A stretch of DNA of 64,000 nt from WTFY01 sp965214675 (GTDB lineage Bacteria; Pseudomonadota; Gammaproteobacteria; UBA4575), in contig OZ243969.1 of assembly GCA_965214675.1 (NCBI GenBank), forward strand, positions 1,674,001 through 1,738,000, given 5' to 3'. The position numbers were made by a program, and so were the translations under genes. Of the stretch, positions 41,411 through 50,891 are shown one piece after another. Position 1 is the stretch's first letter, and each line of letters opens with the position of its first letter. The notes beneath the pieces are model-generated. The model had not been told where the DNA came from and made no database searches. It saw nothing but the letters and a program-made list of their open reading frames with translations.

Positions 41411-42976
41411 TTACTGTTGCAGTACGAAAATATTTTTGCGCACCCCGAGCAAGGCCAGCGCGCCAATATACAGCACTAGCCCCGATAGCATAAAGCCCAG
41501 CAAGGCGATAATGCGTTCTGCCCCATGCCAGTCCAGCCACTGCAGGCTGTCCGGTAATATCCACAGCAGTGCAATCCCCATGACGACTGTCGCGGTCATG
41601 ACCTGGGTCAGATACTTCAGCCAGCCGTCGGGCAGCTGCAGGGCTGCTGATCCTCTCAACTGGTAGAACAGCAGTGCAGCATTGAGGTAGGCCGCCAGAG
41701 AAGTGGCCAGGGCCAAGGCAGCATGTGGAGCTGCAAGGTCCCATCGCAGCCAAATCCACACGAATGCAAGATTTAAAACGATATTACACAACATGGCGAT
41801 CACCCCGATTTTCACCGGAGTCTTGGTGTCCTGGCGTGAATAAAATCCGGGTGCGAGCACCTTGATGAGGATAAACGCCGGCAGCCCGAGCGCATAGGCT
41901 TTTAGACTGGCGGATGCCATCAGGGTGTCTGCGGCTGTAAACTCCCGGTACTGGATCAGGGATGTCAGAATCGGGTTGGCCAGCATGATCAGGCCGACCA
42001 TGGCCGGGATGGAGATAAACACGGAAAGGCGCAATGCCCAGTCGAGCGTCCTGTTGAACTCCTGGGTGGAACGGTTAACGTATTGCCTGGACAGACGGGG
42101 CAGGATGATGGTGCCCATGGCGACGCCAAAAATTGCCAGCGGGAGCTCCACAAAACGGTCTGAAATGTACAGCCAGCTGATGCTGCCGACTGCCAGGAAC
42201 GAGGCAATCAGTGTGTTGATCAGCAAATTGATCTGTACCACGGAAGAGCCGAAAATGGCGGGTAACATCAAGCGTATGATCTTGGACACGCCTTCCTTGG
42301 CGCCATGCAGTGAAACCTTTGGCAGCACGCCCAGTGCCGACAAGAAAGGGATCTGGAAAGCCAGCTGCACGACGCCTGCAATGAAAACGCCCCACGCCAG
42401 TGCCACCACCGGTTGTTCCATTTCAGGTGCCAGCCACAAGGTGGCTGCAATCAATGAAAGGTTCAGGAATACAGGTGTGAACGCCGGAACCGCGAAACGG
42501 TTGTAGGTATTCAGGATACTGGCTGACAATGCCGTCAGCGAGATGAACAATATGTAAGGGAACGTAATGCGCAGCATCTGTGTAGCTAGATCAAAACGCG
42601 TGCTGTCGCCGATAAAGCCTGGTGCAAAGATGTAGATCAGGACAGGTGCCAGCACGACTCCCAGGATGCTGATCAGGAGCAGTATTATGCTCAGTGTTCC
42701 GGTCACATGGTTGATGAGTGCCTGCAGTTCAGGTTGTGAGCGCTGTTCCTTGTACTCGGACAAGACCGGGACGAATGCCTGGGAAAATGCACCCTCGGCA
42801 AAAAGACGCCGCAGGAAATTCGGGATACGGAAGGCCACAAAAAAGGCATCGGTACTGCCTGTGGCTCCCAGGAATATGAAGATCACAGCATCCCTGAGAT
42901 ATCCGAAGACTCTCGAGATGGCAGTGATGCCGCCGGTTACGGCCGTAGATTTGAACAAGCCTCGGTGCTCAGCCAT
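41411..42976 (-). CDS. murJ: Lipid II flippase MurJ
   Basis: The 521-residue MATE-like membrane protein has about 14 hydrophobic segments. N-terminal family features are ISRVFGYLRDAVIFIFLGA, DAFFVAFRIPNFLRRLFAEGAFSQAFVPVLSEY, read in pieces. It flips lipid-linked peptidoglycan precursor across the inner membrane. It is divergent from rpsT with about 107 bp between and heads ribF-ileS-lspA. Confidence 0.96.
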   Translation of the reverse strand: MAEHRGLFKSTAVTGGITAISRVFGYLRDAVIFIFLGATGSTDAFFVAFRIPNFLRRLFAEGAFSQAFVPVLSEYKEQRSQPELQALINHVTGTLSIILLLISILGVVLAPVLIYIFAPGFIGDSTRFDLATQMLRITFPYILFISLTALSASILNTYNRFAVPAFTPVFLNLSLIAATLWLAPEMEQPVVALAWGVFIAGVVQLAFQIPFLSALGVLPKVSLHGAKEGVSKIIRLMLPAIFGSSVVQINLLINTLIASFLAVGSISWLYISDRFVELPLAIFGVAMGTIILPRLSRQYVNRSTQEFNRTLDWALRLSVFISIPAMVGLIMLANPILTSLIQYREFTAADTLMASASLKAYALGLPAFILIKVLAPGFYSRQDTKTPVKIGVIAMLCNIVLNLAFVWIWLRWDLAAPHAALALATSLAAYLNAALLFYQLRGSAALQLPDGWLKYLTQVMTATVVMGIALLWILPDSLQWLDWHGAERIIALLGFMLSGLVLYIGALALLGVRKNIFVLQQ

Positions 42977-43011
42977 TTTGTATTTTGGAATGCAGGGTTA
43001 GAAGTGAGGGG

Positions 43012-43040
43012 TTGACATTTATTTATCTTACTACCATAGT
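43012..43040 (+). promoter_or_regulatory. Sigma-70 promoter of rpsT
   Basis: TTGACA (43012-43017) and CATAGT (43035-43040) are 17 bp apart. A start near 43047 would give a 37-nt leader before the TTG start of rpsT. Confidence 0.6.
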
Positions 43041-43083
43041 TCGCAGCCCGAACGCATAAACAGATAACGAAAGCGATTAGACA

Positions 43084-43344
43084 TTGGCCAATACCTCCTC
43101 AGCAAGAAAGCGCGTGCGCCAAGCGGTCAAGCACCGCCAGCACAATGTTAGTCAACGTACAGAATTGCGCACCAGAATCAAGGTCGTGGTCAAATCGATT
43201 CACGCCGGGGATAAGGCATCCGCTGAAGCGGCATTCAAGCTGGCCCAGCCCTGCATCGACTCGGCTGTTGGAAAAAAACTGATCCATGCCAACAAGGCTG
43301 CGCGCCATAAAAGTCGTTTGAACGCACGCATCAAGGCCATGTAG
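43084..43344 (+). CDS. rpsT: 30S ribosomal protein S20
   Basis: The 86-residue basic protein reads ANTSSARKRVRQAVKHRQHN, then RTRIKVVVKSIHAGDK, ending AARHKSRLNARIKAM. It binds 16S rRNA early in 30S assembly. Translation starts at a TTG, as in E. coli rpsT, where the UUG start is part of autogenous control. It lies divergent from murJ and convergent with proB. Confidence 0.97.
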   Translation: MANTSSARKRVRQAVKHRQHNVSQRTELRTRIKVVVKSIHAGDKASAEAAFKLAQPCIDSAVGKKLIHANKAARHKSRLNARIKAM

Positions 43345-43377
43345 TCAGGCACTGCCGGCTGCATACCGTTCCTCAAT

Positions 43378-44505
43378 TTAAAGTATCACCAGATTGTCCC
43401 GGTGTATCAGTTCCGGTGCATCCACGTAGCCCAGGATGGCTTCGATCTCTGTACTGAGCCTCCCCTTGAGTTTGCGTGCCTCCTCTGAGGAATAGTTTGC
43501 CAGCCCACGTGCAATTTCCTGTCCTTCACGATTGAGGCAGCTGACTACTTCTCCACGTTCGAAATCTCCCTTGACCTCTTCCACTCCGATCGCAAGCAAG
43601 CTTTTTCCAGACTCGCGAATCACCACGCTTGCCCCGTCATCCAAAAGCAGTTCTCCATGAGTGTACAGTTGATTGGCGATCCACTGCTTGCGGGCGACCA
43701 GGGGTTCGGCATCCGGCAGCAGCAAAGAGCCGCATGGATCGTTGTCTGCGATCCTGGCCAGTATATCCGGTGTATTTCCGGAGGTGATGATCGTCGAGGC
43801 CCCTGCACGGGCTGCAATCCGCGCGGCAGAAACCTTGGTGAGCATGCCGCCTCGACCGGTCTCGCTGGCGCTGGGACCTGCTGCCTGATCCAGCAGCGGA
43901 TCGTTGGCTGATATTTCATTGACCATGGGAGCGCTTGCCTGATTGCCGGGAGGTTTTTCATAAATACCTTCCTGGTCGGTCAGGATCACCAGCAGGCTGG
44001 CTTCAACAAGGTTGCTTACAAGGGCTGCCAACGTATCGTTATCCCCGAACTTGATTTCGTCGGTGGCGACGGTGTCATTTTCGTTGACCACCGGAACGAT
44101 TTTCATCTCCAGCAGCTTGCGCAAGGTGGTGCGCGCATTCAGATAACGCTTTCGGTCCTGCAGGTCGGCATGCGTGAGCAGCACCTGGGCACTGTGCAGG
44201 TTGTGTTGCTTCAAACAGGACTCATAGGCCTGTATCAGTCCCATCTGGCCCACTGCGGCGGCTGCCTGCAACTCATAGATTGCACGCGGGCGTTTTTGCC
44301 AGGAAAGCCGATTCATGCCCTCTGCAATGGCACCTGAAGAGGTCAGAATGACTTCCTTGCCTGCATTCACCAGAGAGGCGATTTGTGATGCCAGCCCCGA
44401 GATGGCGGTTTGATTCAAGCCATGACCGTCTTGGGTCACCAGGGAGCTCCCGACCTTGACTACCCAGCGGTTACCTGAGGTGGCTTGTTTGCGCTTGCTG
44501 TTCAT
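43378..44505 (-). CDS. proB: Glutamate 5-kinase
   Basis: The 375-residue enzyme makes the first step of proline synthesis. The amino-acid kinase domain has VVKVGSSLVT, ILTSSGAIAEGMNRL, VVNENDTVATDEIKFGDND, LLVILTDQEGIYEKPP and GTGGM-like GRGGMLTKVSAARIA; a C-terminal PUA domain (about 285-370) is present. Its start lies 35 bp inside the 3' end of obgE, indicating coupling. Confidence 0.96.
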   Translation of the reverse strand: MNSKRKQATSGNRWVVKVGSSLVTQDGHGLNQTAISGLASQIASLVNAGKEVILTSSGAIAEGMNRLSWQKRPRAIYELQAAAAVGQMGLIQAYESCLKQHNLHSAQVLLTHADLQDRKRYLNARTTLRKLLEMKIVPVVNENDTVATDEIKFGDNDTLAALVSNLVEASLLVILTDQEGIYEKPPGNQASAPMVNEISANDPLLDQAAGPSASETGRGGMLTKVSAARIAARAGASTIITSGNTPDILARIADNDPCGSLLLPDAEPLVARKQWIANQLYTHGELLLDDGASVVIRESGKSLLAIGVEEVKGDFERGEVVSCLNREGQEIARGLANYSSEEARKLKGRLSTEIEAILGYVDAPELIHRDNLVIL

Positions 44506-45505
44506 GTAGATAAGTATAAATGCTTTTACTCAACTCTCGCGTTCCCGCCTTGCTCAGTGCAGATATGGCAAACACGGGTCCCTGCCACTTCAATCTTGAT
44601 ATGCAATTCTCGATCACCTGCTCGTAATCCTCCGTACTGAACAGGTCGACCTTGTTGAACACCAGCCACCGGTCCTTGGCAGCCAGCTCGGCATCGTACT
44701 GCTTTAATTCATTGGTTACAGAGAAATAATCCTGGCACGGATCGCCTCTGGTATCCGCCGGATACAACTCAAGAATATGCAGTAACAGACCGGTGCGCGA
44801 AAGATGTCGCAAGAACTGTGCACCCAGTCCGACACCTTCAGCCGCGCCCTCGATCAGTCCAGGGATGTCTGCAACGACGAAGCTTTTCTGAGGTGCAACG
44901 GACACAACACCCAGGTTGGGATAAAGCGTCGTAAACGGGTAGTCGGCAATTTTGGGCGAGGCAGAGGACAGGGCACGGAGCAAGGAGGACTTGCCGGCAT
45001 TGGGGAGTCCCAGCAGGCCCACATCTGCAAGCAGTTTGAGCTCCATGTACAGATTACGTTCCTCGCCGGCCTTGCCCGGTGTAGTTTCGCGTGGCGCCCG
45101 TCGTGTCGAACTTTTGAAGCGGGTATTTCCGAGTCCGTGAGTTCCTCCACGGGCAACCAGAAGACGTTCACCATGCGTTGTCAGATCACCGATGATCTCA
45201 TTGGTTTGAGCATCTCGCACCAGGGTTCCCGTGGGCACGCGGATGATCTTGTCCTCGCCTGACTTACCGGTGCGATTCTTACCCATGCCGTCTTGCCCGC
45301 GCTCGGCCTTGAAAGAGCGAACATGGCGAAAATCAACAAGGGTATTCAGGCTTTTATCGGCGGCCAGGTAGACATGGCCCCCATCTCCACCATCGCCGCC
45401 ATCGGGTCCTCCCAGCGGTATCGAGCGCTCTCTCCGGAAACTGAGACAGCCATTTCCCCCATGGCCGGCCTGTACATGTATTGTCGTTTCGTCAACAAAC
45501 TTCAT
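44471..45505 (-). CDS. obgE: GTPase ObgE/CgtA
   Basis: The 344-residue GTPase has the glycine-rich Obg domain (residues about 1-158; HVQAGHGGNGCLSFRRE) and a G domain with Walker A GLPNAGKSSLL, DIPGLIEGAAEGVGLG (switch region), NKVD and SAL motifs. It acts in late 50S assembly and stress signalling. It follows rpmA behind a hairpin and overlaps proB. Confidence 0.97.
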   Translation of the reverse strand: MKFVDETTIHVQAGHGGNGCLSFRRERSIPLGGPDGGDGGDGGHVYLAADKSLNTLVDFRHVRSFKAERGQDGMGKNRTGKSGEDKIIRVPTGTLVRDAQTNEIIGDLTTHGERLLVARGGTHGLGNTRFKSSTRRAPRETTPGKAGEERNLYMELKLLADVGLLGLPNAGKSSLLRALSSASPKIADYPFTTLYPNLGVVSVAPQKSFVVADIPGLIEGAAEGVGLGAQFLRHLSRTGLLLHILELYPADTRGDPCQDYFSVTNELKQYDAELAAKDRWLVFNKVDLFSTEDYEQVIENCISRLKWQGPVFAISALSKAGTRELSKSIYTYLHEQQAQTSHLR

Positions 45506-45525
45506 GATGTGTCGTGCCCAGAGTC

Positions 45526-45552
45526 AAAAAAGCCCCGTCAATGCGGGGCTTT
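45526..45552 (-). terminator. Terminator between rpmA and obgE
   Basis: AAGCCCCG (45530-45537) pairs with CGGGGCTT (45544-45551) and, read on the minus strand, is followed by a run of six T. It lies about 30 bp after the rpmA stop, so obgE expression depends on readthrough or its own promoter. Confidence 0.85.
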
Positions 45553-45578
45553 GCGTTCAAACCGGCAATCCGGACAGA

Positions 45579-45839
45579 TCAGTGTATGGCATCAATGCGT
45601 ACAAACTTTCTGTTTTTGGGTCCCTTGGTTTCAAACACGACCTGGCCATTCTGTTTTGCATACAGGGTGTCGTCTTTGCCTCGTCCTACATTGTCACCTG
45701 CGTGGAAACGGGTACCCCGCTGGCGCACGATAATGCTCCCGGCAGGTACCTGTTGTCCGCCGTAACATTTGATTCCGAGACGCTTGGACTGGGAATCGCG
45801 TCCGTTGCGGGTGCTGCCGCCTGCTTTTTTGTGTGCCAT
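45579..45839 (-). CDS. rpmA: 50S ribosomal protein L27
   Basis: The 86-residue protein begins MAHKKAGGSTRNGRDSQSKR and continues LGIKCYGGQQVPAGSIIVRQRGT, the standard L27 sequence. Its N-terminal tail reaches the peptidyl transferase centre. It is nine bases after rplU. Confidence 0.98.
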   Translation of the reverse strand: MAHKKAGGSTRNGRDSQSKRLGIKCYGGQQVPAGSIIVRQRGTRFHAGDNVGRGKDDTLYAKQNGQVVFETKGPKNRKFVRIDAIH

Positions 45840-45848
45840 CGTCGACCC

Positions 45849-46160
45849 CTATTTCGAAATATCCGTAATTTTAAGTTGTGTGTAGTGTTGCCTGTGACCC
45901 ATTCGTCTCATGTATTGCTTTCTGCGTTTGAACTTGATGATATCAATTTTCTTGGCCCTGGCATTGAGCTGGACCTCAGCAGTAACTTTACCACCATCGA
46001 CATACGGCGTGCCAATGGAAACATCATCTCCATCCGCCAGTAGAAGTACCTGATCAAACTCGACTTTCTTGCCGGGATCCAGCTCCAGTGTTTCCACCTT
46101 GATCTGGTCACCTTTATGAACAAGATACTGTTTGCCACCAGTGGCAATCACGGCATACAC
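45849..46160 (-). CDS. rplU: 50S ribosomal protein L21
   Basis: The 103-residue protein reads MYAVIATGGKQYLVHKGDQI at the start and KIDIIKFKRRKQYMRRMGHRQ (in pieces) near the end, typical of L21. It is first in rplU-rpmA-obgE-proB and divergent from ispB. Confidence 0.98.
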   Translation of the reverse strand: MYAVIATGGKQYLVHKGDQIKVETLELDPGKKVEFDQVLLLADGDDVSIGTPYVDGGKVTAEVQLNARAKKIDIIKFKRRKQYMRRMGHRQHYTQLKITDISK

Positions 46161-46298
46161 CTGGAATTCTCCGGAAATGGGTTGAAAAGAGGCGCAATTC
46201 TAGCGAGCGGACTGGCAAGGGTCAATCAAAACAGCGTTGTGGGGCCGCTTTGGTCCTAAAACCCGCACCGCGCAAAGCGAGAACAGGTAAAATGCCGT

Positions 46299-47267
46299 AT
46301 GGATTTCAAGCGGGTACAGAGTCTGGTAGCGGACGACATGGAGGGTGTGAATGCCGTGATTCGACGATACCTGCATTCCGACATCACCCTGATTTGCCAG
46401 ATCATCAACTATATTCTTGAAAGTGGCGGCAAGCGAATCCGTCCGTTGCTTGCCTTGTTGAGTGCACGGGCCTGCAGCTATACAGGCGACAAGCATCACC
46501 TGGTTGCAGCCATCACTGAATTTATCCATACCGCAACCTTGTTACACGATGACGTGGTGGACAGCTCCAGCATGCGCCGTGGTCACGAAACGGCCAATCT
46601 TATCTGGGGTAATGAATCGAGTATCCTGGTAGGAGATTTCCTGTTCTCTCGTTCATTCGAGATGATGGTGGAGGTCGGTGAGATGCGTGTCATGGAGATT
46701 CTGGCACGGGCATCCAACACGATAGCCGAGGGCGAAGTCATGCAGCTTCTCAATTCCAATGACCCGGACTCATCGGAAGAGCATTACATGATTGTGATAC
46801 AGTCCAAAACCGCAAAACTGTTTGAAGCCGCCTGCCAGCTTGGGGCCGTTCTGGCAGGGCAGCCGCCCGAGATTGAAGAGGCCTGTGCAAATTACGGGGT
46901 ACATATTGGCACTGCATTCCAACTCAAGGACGACGCACTTGATTACCAGTCCTCGCCTGAGGAGATGGGGAAAAATCTGGGCGATGATCTGACCGAGGGC
47001 AGGCCTACTTTACCGCTTATCCATGCGCTGAGAAACAGTGACGCCACTACTGCCGAATTGATCCGGGAGGCTATCATTCAGGGTGGCAAGCAGCACATGC
47101 AGGAAGTCATGAAAGCGATTGAGGAGACCGGAGCAATTGAGCATACCTTGAATGCAGCCAAGGAGCAGGCCCTGATTGCGCGCCAACATATTGAAAAGCT
47201 GCCAGACAATAAGTACCGGTCGGCATTGACCGACCTGACCAGATTTGCTATTTCCCGCACATCCTAG
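46299..47267 (+). CDS. ispB: Octaprenyl diphosphate synthase
   Basis: The 322-residue trans-prenyltransferase makes the side chain of ubiquinone. It shows GGKRIRPLLALLSA, the first aspartate-rich motif LLHDDVVDSSSMRRG, and the second FQLKDDALDY. It is divergent from rplU, the usual position in gammaproteobacteria, and is followed by tRNA-Pro about 100 bp downstream. Confidence 0.95.
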   Translation: MDFKRVQSLVADDMEGVNAVIRRYLHSDITLICQIINYILESGGKRIRPLLALLSARACSYTGDKHHLVAAITEFIHTATLLHDDVVDSSSMRRGHETANLIWGNESSILVGDFLFSRSFEMMVEVGEMRVMEILARASNTIAEGEVMQLLNSNDPDSSEEHYMIVIQSKTAKLFEAACQLGAVLAGQPPEIEEACANYGVHIGTAFQLKDDALDYQSSPEEMGKNLGDDLTEGRPTLPLIHALRNSDATTAELIREAIIQGGKQHMQEVMKAIEETGAIEHTLNAAKEQALIARQHIEKLPDNKYRSALTDLTRFAISRTS

Positions 47268-47365
47268 GGAATCTCAATCTGGCACCGGCAATCACAGGGG
47301 ATGAGGAGTGTGCTAACAGAATAGGAAGAACTTGCAGGAGTCGGGCACGATATATGTACGGATAG

Positions 47366-47442
47366 CGGAGTGTAGCTCAGCTTGGTAGAGCACTGTCTTC
47401 GGGAGGCAGGGGTCGGAGGTTCGAATCCTCTCACTCCGACCA
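47366..47442 (+). tRNA. tRNA-Pro (anticodon CGG)
   Basis: A full cloverleaf: acceptor CGGAGTG pairs with CACTCCG, D arm GTAGCTCAGCTTGGTAGAGC, anticodon loop TTCGGGA (CGG), T arm GGTTCGAATCC and encoded CCA; 77 nt. It would read CCG proline codons. Confidence 0.95.
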
Positions 47443-47455
47443 TTATCGGGTCACG

Positions 47456-47662
47456 TCACGCGTTGGCTGAGTCCGGAAAAAAGACGCGTATGGAGGTACT
47501 GAGCTCCGGATGCTTGTTTTTCAGCATTTTCAGAATCGAGTTGAAGCTTTTGGCTTCAAGGTTCAGATCTTCAATGTCATCACTTTTTACGGTCCATAGG
47601 TTCGCCTGCTTGTCCCAGTTAAAGGTAACCCGCTGATTTTCAAGTTTGTAGGTGATTGCCAT
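47456..47662 (-). CDS. Small hypothetical protein, DUF1902/HicB-like
   Basis: The 68-residue protein from the ATG at 47662 (MAITYKLENQR) reads VTFNWDKQANLWTVKSDDIEDLNLEAKSF (in pieces) and NSILKMLKNKHPEL. The pattern of a beta-hairpin with WTVKSDDI followed by a helix resembles the HicB/DUF1902 partial-RNase-H fold. No toxin partner is beside it; it lies antisense just past tRNA-Pro. Four more residues are possible from an upstream start. Confidence 0.5.
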   Translation of the reverse strand: MAITYKLENQRVTFNWDKQANLWTVKSDDIEDLNLEAKSFNSILKMLKNKHPELSTSIRVFFPDSANA

Positions 47663-47925
47663 TACTTCTCGCACATAATGAGTACGAGAATCAGGTTAGG
47701 GGAGTAGGGTTAAGATTATGTGAACCCTTGGCTAAGGTTTGATGAGGGATCGATTCGATTCTCCGCGCCCTTGCGAAGGCAGCCCGTCAATCGAGAGGCA
47801 CCTGATTCCCTCGCTGTTGGCCGGGCACGGTAAGACAGCCTGGTTGACTACCCAGCTGTAAGGGTCATCCGCCTTCAATGCCGCCCAATGTATCCGGGTT
47901 GCCCCGGAATACACAATGGCACGTA

Positions 47926-49314
47926 TTAATCCAGGTGCGCCAGTACAGCGGACATACTATCCTTGGCATCACCGAACAGCATTTCTGTTGAGTCATGGAA
48001 GAACAGCGGGTTATCGACTCCAGCATATCCGGAAGCCATGCTGCGCTTGAGGACCACACAGGTTTTCGCTTTCCATACTTCCAGCACCGGCATTCCTGCA
48101 ATCGGGCTGTTCGGGTCGGTTTGTGCGCTGGGATTCACGATGTCGTTTGCACCAATCACCAGGGATACATCCGTGTCAGGGAAGTCATCATTGAGTTCAT
48201 CCATCTCCAGCACGATGTCGTAGGGAACCTTGGCTTCCGCAAGAAGTACATTCATGTGGCCAGGCAGACGCCCTGCAACCGGATGAATGCCAAAGCGAAC
48301 TTCAACGCCTTTCGAACGCAGTTTCTTGGTAATCTCACTGACGATTTGCTGGGCCTGCGCCACGGCCATTCCATAGCCGGGTACGAAGATCACTCTGCTG
48401 GCATCCTTCAGAACCAATGCCACTTCCTCGGCACTGGTTGAGGTGACTTCTCCTTCTTCGGTATCAACAGCGGTTCCAGAAGAAGTGCCAAAGCCCCCCA
48501 GGATAACGGCAAGGAACTTTCGGTTCATTGCGCGGCACATGATGTAGCTCAGGATTGCACCGCTGGAGCCAACCAGGGATCCAACAATGATCAGGGCCGT
48601 GTTGCCCAGCATGAAGCCGGTGGCAGCCGCTGCCCACCCGGAATAACTGTTCAGCATGGAGACGACTACTGGCATATCGGCACCGCCAATCGCCATGATC
48701 AGGTGTACGCCGATGACAAATGCGATGAGCGTCATCACCAGCAGGGGAACGAGCCCCGCCGTGTGTGATTCCGAACCCAGGAATACATAACCAAAATACA
48801 CACAGGCCAGCAAGGCCACCAGATTCATCCAGTGTCGTCCCGGCAGCATCAGGGGTTTGCCGCTGATGATTCCTTTCAGTTTTCCGAAGGCGATCACCGA
48901 TCCGGTAAAGGTGATGGCACCGATAAAGACACCGACAAAGACCTCGACTTCATGAATGACTTTTTCAGCCCCGACCAAGTGGGCATTGGGGTCCAGGTAG
49001 CTGGACACCCCGACCAGCACAGCCGCCAGTCCAACGAAACTGTGCAGGATCGCAACCAGTTCCGGCATTTGTGTCATCTCGACGCGCGATGCAATAAATG
49101 CGCCGATCAGCCCGCCGATGATCATGGCAGGGAACAGTTTTTCGAAGCCGCCGACCTGTCCGCTAAGAATGGTTGCCACGACGGCAATCGCCATACCCAG
49201 CATGCCGAAGAGATTTCCGCGTCGTGCGGTCTCCTGGTGGCTCAAGCCGTTCAGACTCAGGATAAAGAGAGCGCCAGCCGCGAGGTATGAGGCAGTTAAT
49301 AGCTGTAGATTCAT
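47926..49314 (-). CDS. pntB: NAD(P) transhydrogenase subunit beta
   Basis: The 462-residue subunit has nine or so membrane segments (domain II, to about residue 270) and the C-terminal NADP-binding domain III with VIFVPGYGMAVAQAQ, GIHPVAGRLPGHMNVLLAEAKVPYD and VIGANDIVNPSA. With PntA it couples proton entry to NADPH formation. It follows pntA by 14 bp. Confidence 0.96.
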   Translation of the reverse strand: MNLQLLTASYLAAGALFILSLNGLSHQETARRGNLFGMLGMAIAVVATILSGQVGGFEKLFPAMIIGGLIGAFIASRVEMTQMPELVAILHSFVGLAAVLVGVSSYLDPNAHLVGAEKVIHEVEVFVGVFIGAITFTGSVIAFGKLKGIISGKPLMLPGRHWMNLVALLACVYFGYVFLGSESHTAGLVPLLVMTLIAFVIGVHLIMAIGGADMPVVVSMLNSYSGWAAAATGFMLGNTALIIVGSLVGSSGAILSYIMCRAMNRKFLAVILGGFGTSSGTAVDTEEGEVTSTSAEEVALVLKDASRVIFVPGYGMAVAQAQQIVSEITKKLRSKGVEVRFGIHPVAGRLPGHMNVLLAEAKVPYDIVLEMDELNDDFPDTDVSLVIGANDIVNPSAQTDPNSPIAGMPVLEVWKAKTCVVLKRSMASGYAGVDNPLFFHDSTEMLFGDAKDSMSAVLAHLD

Positions 49315-49328
49315 TGAATGGCTCTCCC

Positions 49329-50891
49329 TTACTCTTCTTTACGGAACATCTGCAGCATGCGCTGCGTGACAAAAAATCCGCCGCCGATGTTAATCGAGGC
49401 GATCAGCACGGAGATGGTCGCCAAGACCACGATCAGCCCGCTGCTGCTTCCGATCTGTAGCAGTGCACCAATGATGATCACGCTGCTGATGGCATTGGTT
49501 ACACTCATCAGTGGTGTGTGCAGTGCAGGAGTCACATTCCAGACCACCCAGTATCCGATGAAGCAGGACAGCACGAATACGGTGAAATGTTGCATGAATT
49601 CGGCAGGGGCATAATTGCCCAGTCCCCACAGGGTGAACGCTGCTGCTGCCAGGGTTAAGGCAACCTTGACGCCACTTTTCTTCTTCGCGGGTGGCTCTGC
49701 AACCGGTTCGGCAGCCGGTGCTTTTGCGGGTGCAGCCGATACTGAGAGGGGGGGTGGTGGCCACGTAATCTCTCCCTGATGGATGACCGTTGTTCCACGA
49801 ATCACATCATCCTCCATGTCAACCACCAGGTTACCGTCCTTTTCCGGGGTCATGTCACTCATGAGGTGGCACAGGTTTGAACCATACAGCTGGCTGGACT
49901 GGGTCGGCAGCCGGCTGGGCAAATCCATGTAGCCAATCAGTGTTACGCCATGTCTGACCACGACCTCACCCGGGCTGGTCAGTTCGCAGTTCCCGCCTTG
50001 CTCGGCCGCCAGGTCCACTACAACACTGCCTTCCTTCATCATCTCGACCATGTCTTCCAGTATCAGCTTCGGTGCAGGTTTGCCTGGGATCAGGGCCGTA
50101 GTGATGATGATGTCCACTTCTTTAGCCTGCTCTCTGAACAGGGCCATCTCGGCTTCGATGAACTCCTTGCTCATGACCTTGGCATAGCCGCCCGCCGTAC
50201 CGCCGCTTTCTTCCTCTTCAAATTCGAGTTCGAGGAAGTGCGCACCCATGCTTTCCACCTGCTGTTTCACTTCCGGGCGCGTATCAAATGCACGCACGAT
50301 GGCGCCAAGTCCGTTGGCTGTACCGACGGCAGCGAGGCCCGCTACCCCTGCACCAATGACCATGACCTTGGCCGGCGGCACCTTGCCTGCCGCTGTAATC
50401 TGGCCTGTGAAAAATCGTCCAAAATGATTGGATGCCTCGATCACTGCTCGGTAGCCTGCAATATTGGCCATTGAAGACAGGGCATCCAGTTTTTGGGCCC
50501 TGGAAATTCTGGGTACGGAGTCCATGGCCAGGACGGTTGCCTTACGGGCCTTCAGTTGTTCCATCAGGGCTTCATTCTGTGCCGGCCAGATAAAGCTGAT
50601 CAGTGTTCCGCCTTCACGCAGCAATTCGGTCTCATGGATGCCCAGTTCTTCGTTCTGTTCCGGCGCGCGTACCTTGAATATGATGTCCGACTCGGCCCAC
50701 AGCTGTCTGGTATCCGAGACGATGGTGACCCCGGCATCCCGATAGGCATCGTCAGTGAATTTGGCACGTGCACCTGCGCCTGCCTCGATCGCACACTCAT
50801 AGCCGAGTTTCTGCAGGCGGCCTGCAGTATCCGGCGTCAGAGCTACGCGATGTTCATCTTTGTGGATTTCATTAGGGACACCAATCTTCAT
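49329..50891 (-). CDS. pntA: NAD(P) transhydrogenase subunit alpha
   Basis: The 520-residue subunit is full length: the NAD-binding domain I (MKIGVPNEIHKDEHRVALTP, VIGAGVAGLAAVGTANGLGA, SRLPTQSSQLY) plus a C-terminal membrane part (about residues 415-505). A proline/alanine-rich linker (about 380-410) joins them. So it is the one-piece enterobacterial form, not the split PntAA/PntAB type. Confidence 0.96.
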   Translation of the reverse strand: MKIGVPNEIHKDEHRVALTPDTAGRLQKLGYECAIEAGAGARAKFTDDAYRDAGVTIVSDTRQLWAESDIIFKVRAPEQNEELGIHETELLREGGTLISFIWPAQNEALMEQLKARKATVLAMDSVPRISRAQKLDALSSMANIAGYRAVIEASNHFGRFFTGQITAAGKVPPAKVMVIGAGVAGLAAVGTANGLGAIVRAFDTRPEVKQQVESMGAHFLELEFEEEESGGTAGGYAKVMSKEFIEAEMALFREQAKEVDIIITTALIPGKPAPKLILEDMVEMMKEGSVVVDLAAEQGGNCELTSPGEVVVRHGVTLIGYMDLPSRLPTQSSQLYGSNLCHLMSDMTPEKDGNLVVDMEDDVIRGTTVIHQGEITWPPPPLSVSAAPAKAPAAEPVAEPPAKKKSGVKVALTLAAAAFTLWGLGNYAPAEFMQHFTVFVLSCFIGYWVVWNVTPALHTPLMSVTNAISSVIIIGALLQIGSSSGLIVVLATISVLIASINIGGGFFVTQRMLQMFRKEE

